Both the position numbers and the translations under genes were made by a program. This document shows, piece after piece, positions 36,177-44,830 of a stretch of 64,000 nt of DNA (position 1 is its first letter; the number at the start of each line of letters is the position of its first letter). Origin of the DNA: Ignavibacteriales bacterium (GTDB lineage: Bacteria > Bacteroidota > Ignavibacteria > UBA10030). The stretch covers positions 1-64,000 of the forward strand of contig JAPLFQ010000012.1 in NCBI GenBank assembly GCA_026390595.1, in the 5' to 3' direction. Under the pieces are notes generated by a model that was not told the DNA's origin, ran no database searches, and worked only from the letters and a program-made list of their open reading frames with translations.

Positions 36177-39100
36177 ATGCGCAGATCATCATTCCTAATG
36201 CTCCTGCTCTCTGCGGGGCTTTTCCAGAATTCAATGTTGGCTCAGAGTGGATCGGCCACGGTGGTCGCATTCGAATTCAGCAAAACGGTAACGAGCCTCT
36301 CAGATTCACGTGCCCGAGCGGTAGCGTTCCACTCGTTCTATTTCGTCGATTCGTATGGGAGCATTTTGGGTGATACGCTGCTCTTCGGCACACCTGTTGT
36401 GGACCAAATGCTCGGCGAAGGATGGTTCACCAAAGAGAGTGACAACACGATCGGTTCATATCAATGGGCGGGTGGGAGTGGAAAGAAAGCGGTTCTCAGC
36501 ATACAGGTGCCGAATGGTGCCGAAGGTCTTGTGGTCAAGGTTCTGTCTATTCAAGACAGTCTGCGAATGGATGTCAGGATTGGCGGAAGCATTGTCTCCT
36601 CGCTGTTGGTCGATACGTACTGGCATTCGGGCTACATACCCGTCGGACTGGTGATGCCGGAACCGCGTCCAAACAAAGAGCCGGTCTGGACACAAGGTCT
36701 CTACTTCCCGAAGTTCCCGCGCACGGATAGCGTCTACGTGATTCACGTCCACACTACATGGGGAAACGGCAGCGGCTGGAATCTGAGTGAAGACGTGAAC
36801 TGGCGCCTGCGCAACTACAATGACATGACTGCACTCACGTTAGTGGGGATGCAGGGGATCATCAACCGCTATGGGGCGAGAGTGCATTTCGAATGGGAGG
36901 ATCCGTTCCACATTAACTCATCATGGATTCCCACAATCAAGGAGAACATCAAGACGAAGGTCTTTGATTTCGACGGTCTGAGTGCCATCAATTTTCTCTA
37001 CCGGCGGTTTGCATCGTACTTTTCCGGAGCGGTGATCTACGAACCGGAAGTGCCAGAGACAATTAACTTGGCGACGATGTTTGCTGGCGTGGACAATGCG
37101 ATCATAGTTGCCCCGGGAGAGATTGGCCTTCCCGGAGTTCCACAATTGGCGACAGTGAATGATCTCAGGACCCTTGTTCAGCAGTATGGTTGGAAAGCAA
37201 CCAATGATGATCAAACCAGGATCTATCAATGGGTCTATGACAACCTGTGGTCCAGGCTTGACCATCGGATATTTGGACTGATCAGCCCTGGTCCACCAAC
37301 GTCCAGGGCGTTCGAACCGGGGTCAAGCCAATACTTTTCCCTGGAGACTATCGCTCGTGACTATCTCATCGCTCTGAAACTTCCCTGCGTATACCTTCAC
37401 CCACAGGAAGAACCGCAAAAATCTCTTCTTGCGAGATTTCTCGATGCTTCTCCGTCGCCTATTGCCATCACTGGTTCGTTTGCCGGTTGGGAAGATGAAA
37501 CTGAGCAAATCGGGAGTACGCATGGTGACATGAATTTCGGGCTGACATGGCCGGAACAGATTTTCAACTGTGGCAACTTCTCCGTATTCGCGAGCATCGA
37601 TACACCACCTGCAAAATATGTCCCCAAAATGGATCCACAAAAGATCCTGAAATTCTGCAGCGGCGCACCGGCAGCCACGATGTTCCCGACAGACGGTGAT
37701 GCTACGAATTATACCATGCAGCATGGGTATGATGTCTTTGATTGGAGAAATGTCCAGGGTCAGAATTCCGGTTGGACCATTGCCTCGTATTTGTGGAACC
37801 TTGCACCACCCGTTTGGAACTATTACGTAAAGACCGCCGTCCAAATCAGTTTGCTCTCCGACGTCAATGGCGCAGGCTACATGAACAACTGGTGCATGAA
37901 TGACACCGAAATCGTAAACTACCTTCGATATACTGCCAGGTATTTGGAAGTGTCGGGCCTTGATGTTATTCATATTTTTGAGGGACATAACACCAGCTTC
38001 TGGACGGGTTCTCACGCAGCAAAATACTACACCTATCTTCATACCGCCGGCTACAAAGGTTCAATCCTCGGATACAACAATAACTACTATCGGGGATTTG
38101 GCCTTTTCTATGCCGGTTCGCCCGCTCCTACCGTGAGGACCGGTTACAGGATGCACAGCCATAATCTCGATTGGGTTGTGAACGAACTCACCGCAAGAAA
38201 GCCCGGGGAAGAGCTTTATTACGTCTCTGAAATTCGCAACATCCAGGGAGACCTGGTTAACCCAAATAGTCAGTATGTAAGTGACTCGTCTTCCTCCAAC
38301 GGAACGTCAACCTGTATTTCAAAAGCAAATCAGAATGCGATCTTCTTCACGATGGACAATATGATCCTGGCACCGGGGCGATACGAAGCGACATTCAGAC
38401 TGAAGGTGAGCCAGAACACATCACCAACAACTATTGTGAGAGTCTCTCTTTTCGATGACGGTCAGCAGAGTCAGCATGCGATCTTCAATCGATCGATCCT
38501 GGCATCTGAGTTTACCGCTCCGGGAAAATATCAGGACTTCGTGGTGAAGTTTACACTGAATGATATCACGACGGATCTCAGGTGGGTCATCGTTTGTGGC
38601 GATGGATCAACTGATCTCTATGCCGACAATGTCCGTACCAAGAATCTCGACGGAGCAAACCTACCGATCACAGGGACGATCGTCATAGACAATCTCAACA
38701 TCAACGAACGGGGTCTCCTCGCCAGAGTGCCGGAGATGTTCACGTCGAAGTTTGAATTGAAGGGGGGGGTGGTCCTGAATCCTTCTGAGTATGTCGCAGC
38801 TTTGAATCCAGAGTATATGATCGAGTTTGCCAAACCGATCCTCGGATCTGGCCACCCTGCCATAGCCGATGCACAAAGCAAATTTTCAGCAGGCAAGTAT
38901 TTCGAAAGTATGATGGCTATCCGCATAGCCCTAGGGCAGAAGGTATCGACGAGTCCGCTTGCCCCCGTTCTGCTCTCGCCGGCTCATCAATCACCCAATC
39001 TTCCGGTGATTTTAACACTCGGGTGGTCAACATCCGTCGGAGCAACGAAGTACCATCTGCAGGTCTCAAAGGACTCGCTGTTCTCTCAACTCATCACCAA

Positions 39101-40343
39101 TGACTCGACGATCACCACGACGTCATATCAGATGAATTCGTTGACGAATAGTACAACCTACTACTGGCGTGTGAAGGGAAAGACCGCAACTGGTTCCGGC
39201 GATTGGTCAACGGTGTGGAGCTTCACCACGACTCGTGGTACGATGAGTCTGAGTGTAAACTCAGGGTGGAACATCATCTCTGTCCCACTTCAGGCATTGG
39301 ATATGAATCTAGGCGTGCTCTTTCCAGATGCGACATCGCAAGCATTTGGCTTCAGCAATGGCTATGTCCTTGCCCCGTCTCTCATTCCCGGAAAGGGATA
39401 CTGGCTCAAGTTCCCGACAGGGAAAAACTGCACGGTCGACGGCACATCAGTCAGACCGGCCAGTATTGCACTGACTGCGGGATGGAATATGGTGGGGCCG
39501 TTTGATTTCGATGTCCCAACATCATCTGTCACGTCTACACCGGCCGGAATTGTTGCGTCGGCGTATTTTGGATTCAACAACGGCTACACCACGGCCACGA
39601 CGCTGACTGTCGGCAAGGGGTACTGGGTCAAGGTGTCGCAAGCGGGAACGTTGACTCTCCAGCCGCCGAGCGGAACAACGGCTGGAGGATCTGTTGCGTC
39701 AACCTCGACTGAATCACAAGAAACTAATAAGGTAGTCGTATTTACGTTCGAAGACAACGCGGGCAGAAGGGGAACGATACGTTTGGCAGAAGGAAGGAGC
39801 GGAGAAGAACTGCCGCCGGTTCCACCCGAGGGGATCTTAGATATCAGGTTCCGTAGCAACACGACCACAGAGTCGATGGGTTCAAACAATCACGAGGTGA
39901 TGCTGAGTTCGGTAGAGTATCCGGTGACCATCATTGCTCATGGAGTTGACGAAATGGAATTGTGGATGTTGGATGGGGTGGGTGGGACAGTATTAAAAGA
40001 GAAGTTGGAAGAGGGGAAGAAAATCACGATAGCGCAGAAGCTGTCGAAGCTAATACTGACGGAACGCAAGGAAGAGTTGCCGACGCAGTATGAGCTCAGT
40101 CAGAACTATCCTAATCCATTCAATCCAACGACAACGATCGGGTATGCATTGCCGAAGCAGAGTCTGGTGACGCTCACGATATATGATTTGTTGGGTCGGG
40201 AGATCGAGACGCTCGTGTCGAAGGAATTGCCACCCGGATACTACACTGCGAAGTGGGCCGCAAACGTTCCGAGTGGGGTCTACATCTACAGGATTCGGGC
40301 TGGAGAATATGTGGCGTCAAAGAAAATGATTCTGCTGCATTGA
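36177..40343 (+). CDS. GxGYxYP-like putative glycoside hydrolase with T9SS tail
   Basis: 1388 residues from the ATG at 36177, with GAGAGGA upstream; the frame opens at 36132. Signal peptide (MLLLSAGLFQNSMLAQ). Residues about 200-670 match the GxGYxYP putative glycoside-hydrolase family in layout: MTALTLVGMQGIINRYGARV, a NLATMFAGVDNAIIVAPGEI segment, CVYLHPQEEP, a FASIDTPP stretch and the region around SDVNGAGYMNNWCMND, where the name-giving motif is degenerate (GAGYMN in place of GxGYxYP). Then come a carbohydrate-binding-like beta domain, a fibronectin-like domain (KYHLQVSKDSLFSQL), the VNSGWNIISVPLQA module pair shared with the gene at 30186, the ELPPVPPEGILDIRF module and the T9SS domain (SQNYPNPFNPTTTIGY). 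Enzymatic activity is unproven for this family. Confidence 0.75.
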   Translation: MRRSSFLMLLLSAGLFQNSMLAQSGSATVVAFEFSKTVTSLSDSRARAVAFHSFYFVDSYGSILGDTLLFGTPVVDQMLGEGWFTKESDNTIGSYQWAGGSGKKAVLSIQVPNGAEGLVVKVLSIQDSLRMDVRIGGSIVSSLLVDTYWHSGYIPVGLVMPEPRPNKEPVWTQGLYFPKFPRTDSVYVIHVHTTWGNGSGWNLSEDVNWRLRNYNDMTALTLVGMQGIINRYGARVHFEWEDPFHINSSWIPTIKENIKTKVFDFDGLSAINFLYRRFASYFSGAVIYEPEVPETINLATMFAGVDNAIIVAPGEIGLPGVPQLATVNDLRTLVQQYGWKATNDDQTRIYQWVYDNLWSRLDHRIFGLISPGPPTSRAFEPGSSQYFSLETIARDYLIALKLPCVYLHPQEEPQKSLLARFLDASPSPIAITGSFAGWEDETEQIGSTHGDMNFGLTWPEQIFNCGNFSVFASIDTPPAKYVPKMDPQKILKFCSGAPAATMFPTDGDATNYTMQHGYDVFDWRNVQGQNSGWTIASYLWNLAPPVWNYYVKTAVQISLLSDVNGAGYMNNWCMNDTEIVNYLRYTARYLEVSGLDVIHIFEGHNTSFWTGSHAAKYYTYLHTAGYKGSILGYNNNYYRGFGLFYAGSPAPTVRTGYRMHSHNLDWVVNELTARKPGEELYYVSEIRNIQGDLVNPNSQYVSDSSSSNGTSTCISKANQNAIFFTMDNMILAPGRYEATFRLKVSQNTSPTTIVRVSLFDDGQQSQHAIFNRSILASEFTAPGKYQDFVVKFTLNDITTDLRWVIVCGDGSTDLYADNVRTKNLDGANLPITGTIVIDNLNINERGLLARVPEMFTSKFELKGGVVLNPSEYVAALNPEYMIEFAKPILGSGHPAIADAQSKFSAGKYFESMMAIRIALGQKVSTSPLAPVLLSPAHQSPNLPVILTLGWSTSVGATKYHLQVSKDSLFSQLITNDSTITTTSYQMNSLTNSTTYYWRVKGKTATGSGDWSTVWSFTTTRGTMSLSVNSGWNIISVPLQALDMNLGVLFPDATSQAFGFSNGYVLAPSLIPGKGYWLKFPTGKNCTVDGTSVRPASIALTAGWNMVGPFDFDVPTSSVTSTPAGIVASAYFGFNNGYTTATTLTVGKGYWVKVSQAGTLTLQPPSGTTAGGSVASTSTESQETNKVVVFTFEDNAGRRGTIRLAEGRSGEELPPVPPEGILDIRFRSNTTTESMGSNNHEVMLSSVEYPVTIIAHGVDEMELWMLDGVGGTVLKEKLEEGKKITIAQKLSKLILTERKEELPTQYELSQNYPNPFNPTTTIGYALPKQSLVTLTIYDLLGREIETLVSKELPPGYYTAKWAANVPSGVYIYRIRAGEYVASKKMILLH

Positions 40344-40409
40344 ATCTTACTAAATGCATGGTCTACGCAGAGACCAATTTCACCAAGGCAAGTTCTTCTG
40401 TAGTCAATA

Positions 40410-40456
40410 GATCGGGCCCCGGACTTGAACCTGCAACTTATCCTAGGACGTACCCG
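40410..40456 (-). repeat. Decayed tRNA T-arm remnant near the island right end
   Basis: On the minus strand GTTGCAGGTTCAAGTCCGGG resembles the tRNA-Leu T-arm and acceptor strand with an internal deletion. It is close in sequence to the plus-strand remnant at 20059-20079. It cannot fold as a tRNA and probably marks an older integration event. Confidence 0.4.
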
Positions 40457-40652
40457 AGAATAGTTCAGGGGAGACGTCGAGGACACTGAACGGACCGTGT
40501 AAGACCTTGGCAAGAATGGCATGGTCTTCTCTCGTACACTAGATCCCGAGTAGAGAATCATTTTCTTCATGAAGATCAAACCGGCCGATTTGGATCGAAT
40601 TGCACACTTTCCATTTCCGTTTCAGCGAAGGATCCCATCTTTCACACATAAC

Positions 40653-40675
40653 GTGGTTACGATTTGGTTACACGA
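40653..40675. repeat. Right copy of the island end repeat
   Basis: 22 bases (beginning TGGTTACGATTTGGTTAC) identical to 20553-20574 and in the same orientation. Weaker similarity extends leftwards for some 50 bases on both copies (shared TTTCCGTTTC). Internal GGTTAC is doubled, as expected of recombinase arm-type sites. Confidence 0.6.
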
Positions 40676-40721
40676 GGTGATTTCTCGGAGGGCGCTCGAA
40701 GGCTTCAAGCTTACAAAAATG

Positions 40722-40750
40722 AAAAACCCCCGATCACTCGGGGGTTTTTT
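40722..40750 (-). terminator. Intrinsic terminator of the tRNA-Leu gene
   Basis: AAAAACCCCCGA pairs with TCGGGGGTTTTT over a 4-base loop, right after the tRNA 3' end on the minus strand; A/T runs on both sides make it potentially bidirectional, which would also stop island transcripts. Confidence 0.8.
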
Positions 40751-40752
40751 TG

Positions 40753-40836
40753 TGCCCGGAACAGGACTTGAACCTGCACGTCCTCGCGAACACTAGCTCC
40801 TGAAGCTAGCGCGTCTGCCAGTTCCGCCATCCGGGC
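40753..40836 (-). tRNA. tRNA-Leu (anticodon CAG)
   Basis: 84 bases on the minus strand fold as a type II tRNA: acceptor stem GCCCGGA / TCCGGGC, discriminator A, anticodon stem CTAGC / GCTAG around the loop TTCAGGA (anticodon CAG), a long variable arm as in leucine tRNAs, and the T-arm CAGG-TTCAAGT-CCTG. The full CCA is not encoded. The half from the anticodon loop to the 3' end is duplicated at 20396-20449, so this gene is the rebuilt integration target of the island. Confidence 0.95.
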
Positions 40837-41090
40837 GTGGAAAACAATATACAAAAAGATTCTCAAAAATCCGCAACCATTCAGCAGAGTCCACATGATC
40901 TTTTCAGTCTTTTGCAGCAATTCGATGATTCTGGTCCGGAAAGCCCGCCCCAGCTCAATCCCTTCATTGTTTATCGGACTTGTGAGAATGGCTTGATGAT
41001 TGATCTATTCTTCTTTACCCTTGTTCAGATTGGTTCAACAGCTGTTCGGATGTCAGCGGTGTTTTTGCGTTCGTCCATTTCAGGCTCTTC
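40837..41090. other. Intergenic spacer between tRNA-Leu and the GH5-like gene
   Basis: No gene is supported. It must hold the promoter of the tRNA (minus strand) and of the plus-strand GH5-like gene, but no consensus box stands out. Confidence 0.4.
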
Positions 41091-43325
41091 ATGCTTCTCG
41101 ACACTCTAAAGACCGATCACCCCCTCCTCGCGAGAATCTCTGTCCTCGTACTGAGCTGCCTGCTTCCATGGCAAGTTGGCTTTTCGCAGAGCAGCGTCAA
41201 ATACAACAACCAGCAGCTCTTTCTCAGCGGATCGAATCTGGCTTGGCTGAGCTTTGCAAATGACATTGGGCCGGGCACCAGAGATTTCACCGCATTCGGA
41301 GACGTTCTGCTGCAAATGCACAACCATGGCGGTAATGCGCTTCGATGGTGGCTGCACACCAATGGAACGGTGAGCCCGGCATTCAACGACACTGGGGCTG
41401 TCATCGGACCGGGAGATGGAACAATAGAGAGTCTGAGGAAGGCGCTGGATATCGCCTGGCAGAGGGAGATAGGGATGAACCTTTGTCTCTGGTCGTTTGA
41501 TATGCTTCGGTCAACAAACAGCTCCTCAGTTGTAGCTCGCAATCTGAAACTGCTCAGCGACACCACATACATCAGCGCGTATATCAACAACTGCCTCATT
41601 CCAATGGTGGACTCGCTCAAACGCCACCCTGCCATCATTGCGTGGGAAATATTCAATGAGCCGGAAGGAATGAGCAACGAATTCTACTTCCATTCCGTCG
41701 ATCCTCATGTGCCGATGTCGACAATTCAACGGTTTGTGAACCTTTGCGCGGGTGCCATCCATCGGAGAGATTCCACCGCGCAGGTGACCAACGGAGCATG
41801 GAGTTTCAAAGCGCTCACAGATGTTCCTCTTGGCTCTCTTGCGAAGTCCGGTTCCGGAGTGAGCCAAGTCAATGCCGCCGACCGTCAGCAGATGCTGAGG
41901 GATTTCAACAAGAAATACGGATTCTCTTTCAGCTCCGGAGAATTCGATGTATACCTGCAGCGTATCGCGGCCTCCGACAATTACAATTACTACTCGGACA
42001 ACCGGTTGATCGCAGCGGGTGGAGACCAGAAAGGAACACTTGATTTCTATTCCGTGCACTACTATGACTGGGGCGGAACGCCGATCTCGCCGCTTCATCA
42101 TCCATCCGGCACCTGGCTCTTGACCAAACCGATTGTCGTGGCAGAGTTTGCTCTCAAAGATACATATGGCGTTATGAAGCAGGATATCTACAAGACCCTT
42201 TTTCGGCATGGATATGCCGGCGCGCTTGCGTGGTCATGGACGGATGCAGCGTTTTCGTCGCCGGAGGACATGCTCGCGGGGATGCGATCACTCTGGGATA
42301 ACTACAAGAGCGCGGTGGACGTTCATGGCGTCGGCGGAGACTGGGCGAACGTTACCATCACGCGGCCGGCCAACGATACTGTTCTTGCAGCTTCGGCGCC
42401 AATTACCATTGAGGCAAGCGCCGCCGTGACTGATGATGGGCGTGTTGTCAAGGTTGAGTTCTTCGCCGATGATACATTGAAGATTGGCGACCGAACAACA
42501 GCTCCATACTCTGCTGTCTGGAACAATCCCCCGAGCGGGTACCACACGCTGACGGCCCTTGCAACAGGAAACCTGGGGCACAAAAGCAGTTCAAACAGGG
42601 TGCGTATTCAGGTTGGGACACCGTCGACCATCAGGTTGGAAGCAGAGGCGGCAGCGAAAGAAGGCGATCTCGCAAACATGTTCGTCAGGAGTCTTCAGAC
42701 GGCAAGCGGAGGGGCGTATATTGAATTGCGAACACAGACGGGGAAGATTACATGGACGCTTCCTCCCGTTTCGACAGCCGGGACGTATGATATTACATTT
42801 GGATTTCGAATGTCATTCGCCGCACCGAAGACTCAAGTTCTCAATGTCAACGATACTCGTATCGCTGATGTCGTATTTGATGGAGCGATGAGCGAGTGGT
42901 TAGAGAAGAAGCAATCCGTCACCCTGGTCAAGGGGAGCAATACAATCCAATTGGAACTCTCGTGGGGCTGGATGGATCTCGATTACCTGGCTGTGCCGAG
43001 AGGCCTTTCAACCGTTGTCGAAAACGATCCCGCAGTCTTGCCTCAGAGATTTCTGCTGGAACAAAACTATCCCAATCCATTCAATCCATCGACAACTGTG
43101 AAATTCGCGCTTCCCGTCCGGAGCCATGTTTCCCTTGTCGTGTATGATGTCCTTGGTCGTCGTGTCGCAGAGCTGTTACGAGGAGAACTGGCAGCCGGCC
43201 ATCACGCGGCCGTGTGGACCGCCGGGGAATCTTCGGGGGTCTACTATTGTGTAATGGAAGCGGAACCAGTCATCGCGCCGTATCAACGCGCACGCGGCGT
43301 CATCAAACTACTGCTGATCAGGTGA
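41091..43325 (+). CDS. GH5-like secreted glycanase with Ig-like, CBM-like and T9SS domains
   Basis: 744 residues. Signal region VLVLSCLLPWQVGFSQ, then a TIM-barrel of the GH5/cellulase clan (about 40-420): GSNLAWLSFANDIGPG, GGNALRWWLHTNG, acid/base Glu in IIAWEIFNEPEG, VHYYDWGG and the nucleophile Glu in PIVVAEFALKD. A bacterial Ig-like domain follows (ITRPANDTVLAAS, VVKVEFFADDTLKIGD), then a CBM6/35-like domain (IRLEAEAAAKEGD, GSNTIQLELSWGWMDLDYL) and the T9SS tail (EQNYPNPFNPSTTVKF). It should hydrolyse a beta-glycan, perhaps mannan or glucan, outside the cell; the exact family and substrate are uncertain. The ATG at 41091 lacks an obvious ribosome site, so the start is tentative. Confidence 0.82.
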   Translation: MLLDTLKTDHPLLARISVLVLSCLLPWQVGFSQSSVKYNNQQLFLSGSNLAWLSFANDIGPGTRDFTAFGDVLLQMHNHGGNALRWWLHTNGTVSPAFNDTGAVIGPGDGTIESLRKALDIAWQREIGMNLCLWSFDMLRSTNSSSVVARNLKLLSDTTYISAYINNCLIPMVDSLKRHPAIIAWEIFNEPEGMSNEFYFHSVDPHVPMSTIQRFVNLCAGAIHRRDSTAQVTNGAWSFKALTDVPLGSLAKSGSGVSQVNAADRQQMLRDFNKKYGFSFSSGEFDVYLQRIAASDNYNYYSDNRLIAAGGDQKGTLDFYSVHYYDWGGTPISPLHHPSGTWLLTKPIVVAEFALKDTYGVMKQDIYKTLFRHGYAGALAWSWTDAAFSSPEDMLAGMRSLWDNYKSAVDVHGVGGDWANVTITRPANDTVLAASAPITIEASAAVTDDGRVVKVEFFADDTLKIGDRTTAPYSAVWNNPPSGYHTLTALATGNLGHKSSSNRVRIQVGTPSTIRLEAEAAAKEGDLANMFVRSLQTASGGAYIELRTQTGKITWTLPPVSTAGTYDITFGFRMSFAAPKTQVLNVNDTRIADVVFDGAMSEWLEKKQSVTLVKGSNTIQLELSWGWMDLDYLAVPRGLSTVVENDPAVLPQRFLLEQNYPNPFNPSTTVKFALPVRSHVSLVVYDVLGRRVAELLRGELAAGHHAAVWTAGESSGVYYCVMEAEPVIAPYQRARGVIKLLLIR

Positions 43326-43382
43326 ACTTCTGATTGCTTTGACGGATCTTCGGAGAACACAGCACGGCATGGCGGTCCCGTG

Positions 43383-44693
43383 CTATCGGGCGCTGCCTGT
43401 CGCGATCAGTGGTGGAGAGTAGTCCACGCTGGTTTGCGGAAGTTCCCAGGCCAGCAAGAGAAATACCGGCAGATATTCCACGATCAGCACCCACGGTGCC
43501 TGTTCCCAGACGCCATAGAGTTTGTAGGAAAGAATTGTTACACTCGTCAGGCAGGCCGCGGCCGCATAGAATATTCCGGACCATTGCCGCGTCAATGGCA
43601 GGAGAACTGCCAGCCAGGCGACATACCAGGGATGCACAACGGGCGAGAAAAGCAGCAGCAGAATCACCGAGAGATGAACTTTTCTGAGCAGGTCTTTCCT
43701 GCTGAGATATACCATCAACAGAGCGAGTGAAAGAAGACCCAGGCACACGAGCCTCGTCGATTGGTTGTCGGCGAGAAGAGCGTACAAAGCCTCGAACACG
43801 ATGCCGTTGAACGTCCAGTTCCTCGCGAATGTTGTGAGTGCCTCGAACGGATTGGAAGACGCTATGTACGGAAGGAATTGGATCAGGACCGTACATGCCG
43901 GGATGACGATCGTCGCGAGCCGCTGTTTCCACGATCGCTCGAGGAAGAACAGAATCGGGAGCAGCACGAGTGCGACAGGTTTGATTGACATCGAAAGGCC
44001 GATCAGCACCAATGCCGGTATCATCCTTCCGCGAAAGTAGAAGAGTAGTCCGAAGAGGAGGAATGGAAATCCGAGCGCATCGAGATGTCCGTCGAGCCCG
44101 AATTGCAGGATGGGGAGAGGACAGAAAGCGTAGAGAAGCACAAATTTCTTCTGAATGCCGAATGCTGTAAGCAGTTGAAACAACGCCAGAAGCGAAGCTC
44201 CCTCGGCTGCAAGAAGCAGCAGCTTGTACCCCAAAACGGCTTCGCCGCTTAGCTGGTAGCAGGCGAAGAAGATCCACTCACTGAATGGGAAATACAGCGT
44301 CTTCATGTCGGGATGATTGACGGCGGCCGGGAGGAGGGTGGAGTGCAGTGCCTTGAGCGCGCTGGTGTCAGGTGCGTACAAATACGGATCGATCTGCGCA
44401 CTCTGCACCCTGCCATCCCACATGTACCGGTAGATATCGTCGGACCCGATGGGAGCAGATGTGACGAAGCTCAGACGGATCAGCAATGAGATGCCGATGC
44501 CGATCATCAGCCAGTTGCCGGGGACCTCGATCCGTTTGATAACCAGGCACATCCAACAAAAGAGAAGAGATGTTCCGGTGAAAGCGAGCGTATACATCCA
44601 GGCCGGATGGAGAAACGGAAAATGCACAAGCAGCAGCCCGATCGAGATGAGTGCTGTGACGATTGAGAGTCGAAGAAGTGGACGCGTTTTCAA
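43383..44693 (-). CDS. GT-C fold (GT87/DUF2029-like) membrane glycosyltransferase
   Basis: 436 residues with about ten hydrophobic helices. The first extracytoplasmic loop has the acidic GT-C signature (SAPIGSDDIYRYMWDGRVQS), followed by DPYLYAPDT and HPDMKTLYFPFSEWIF, as in polyprenyl-phosphate-dependent mannosyl/arabinosyl-type transferases of the GT87 kind. It would move a sugar from a lipid-linked donor onto an acceptor on the periplasmic side. The start appears to be TTG at 44693; no strong ribosome site is visible. It lies tail-to-tail with the GH5-like gene and divergent from the mannanase lipoprotein gene; any functional link to these is unclear. Confidence 0.8.
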   Translation of the reverse strand: MKTRPLLRLSIVTALISIGLLLVHFPFLHPAWMYTLAFTGTSLLFCWMCLVIKRIEVPGNWLMIGIGISLLIRLSFVTSAPIGSDDIYRYMWDGRVQSAQIDPYLYAPDTSALKALHSTLLPAAVNHPDMKTLYFPFSEWIFFACYQLSGEAVLGYKLLLLAAEGASLLALFQLLTAFGIQKKFVLLYAFCPLPILQFGLDGHLDALGFPFLLFGLLFYFRGRMIPALVLIGLSMSIKPVALVLLPILFFLERSWKQRLATIVIPACTVLIQFLPYIASSNPFEALTTFARNWTFNGIVFEALYALLADNQSTRLVCLGLLSLALLMVYLSRKDLLRKVHLSVILLLLFSPVVHPWYVAWLAVLLPLTRQWSGIFYAAAACLTSVTILSYKLYGVWEQAPWVLIVEYLPVFLLLAWELPQTSVDYSPPLIATGSAR

Positions 44694-44830
44694 GGTGTCG
44701 AGGTTTTCTGGTGCCCAATAGTACTACTCGGTCGTAAGAAAAGCAAAGCAGCCTGGAAGAGCTAACAACGTGAAGACATACATCGTACATGTTGTGTCTC
44801 CATAGAAAGTCAATACAACCAGGGATACCT

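Larger units (their letters stand above)
20450..40804. mobile_element. Candidate 20.3-kb genomic island integrated in tRNA-Leu(CAG)
   Basis: The segment is bounded by the 54-base tRNA-Leu direct repeat at 20396-20449 and 40751-40804; the right copy rebuilds the intact tRNA. A 22-base direct repeat beginning TGGTTACGATTTGGTTAC stands about 100 bases inside the left end (20553-20574) and about 80 bases before the tRNA 3' end at the right (40654-40675), within a longer diverged similarity. All eight genes inside run on the plus strand: kinase, sigma-54 activator and six exported proteins. No integrase, relaxase or phage gene is present, so it is either an integrase-less remnant or moved in trans. 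Confidence 0.65.

Noticed and set aside
37323-38042. Minus-strand open frame of 239 codons inside the GxGYxYP-like gene
   Set aside because: Antisense to a well-supported gene; no recognisable domain or ribosome site.
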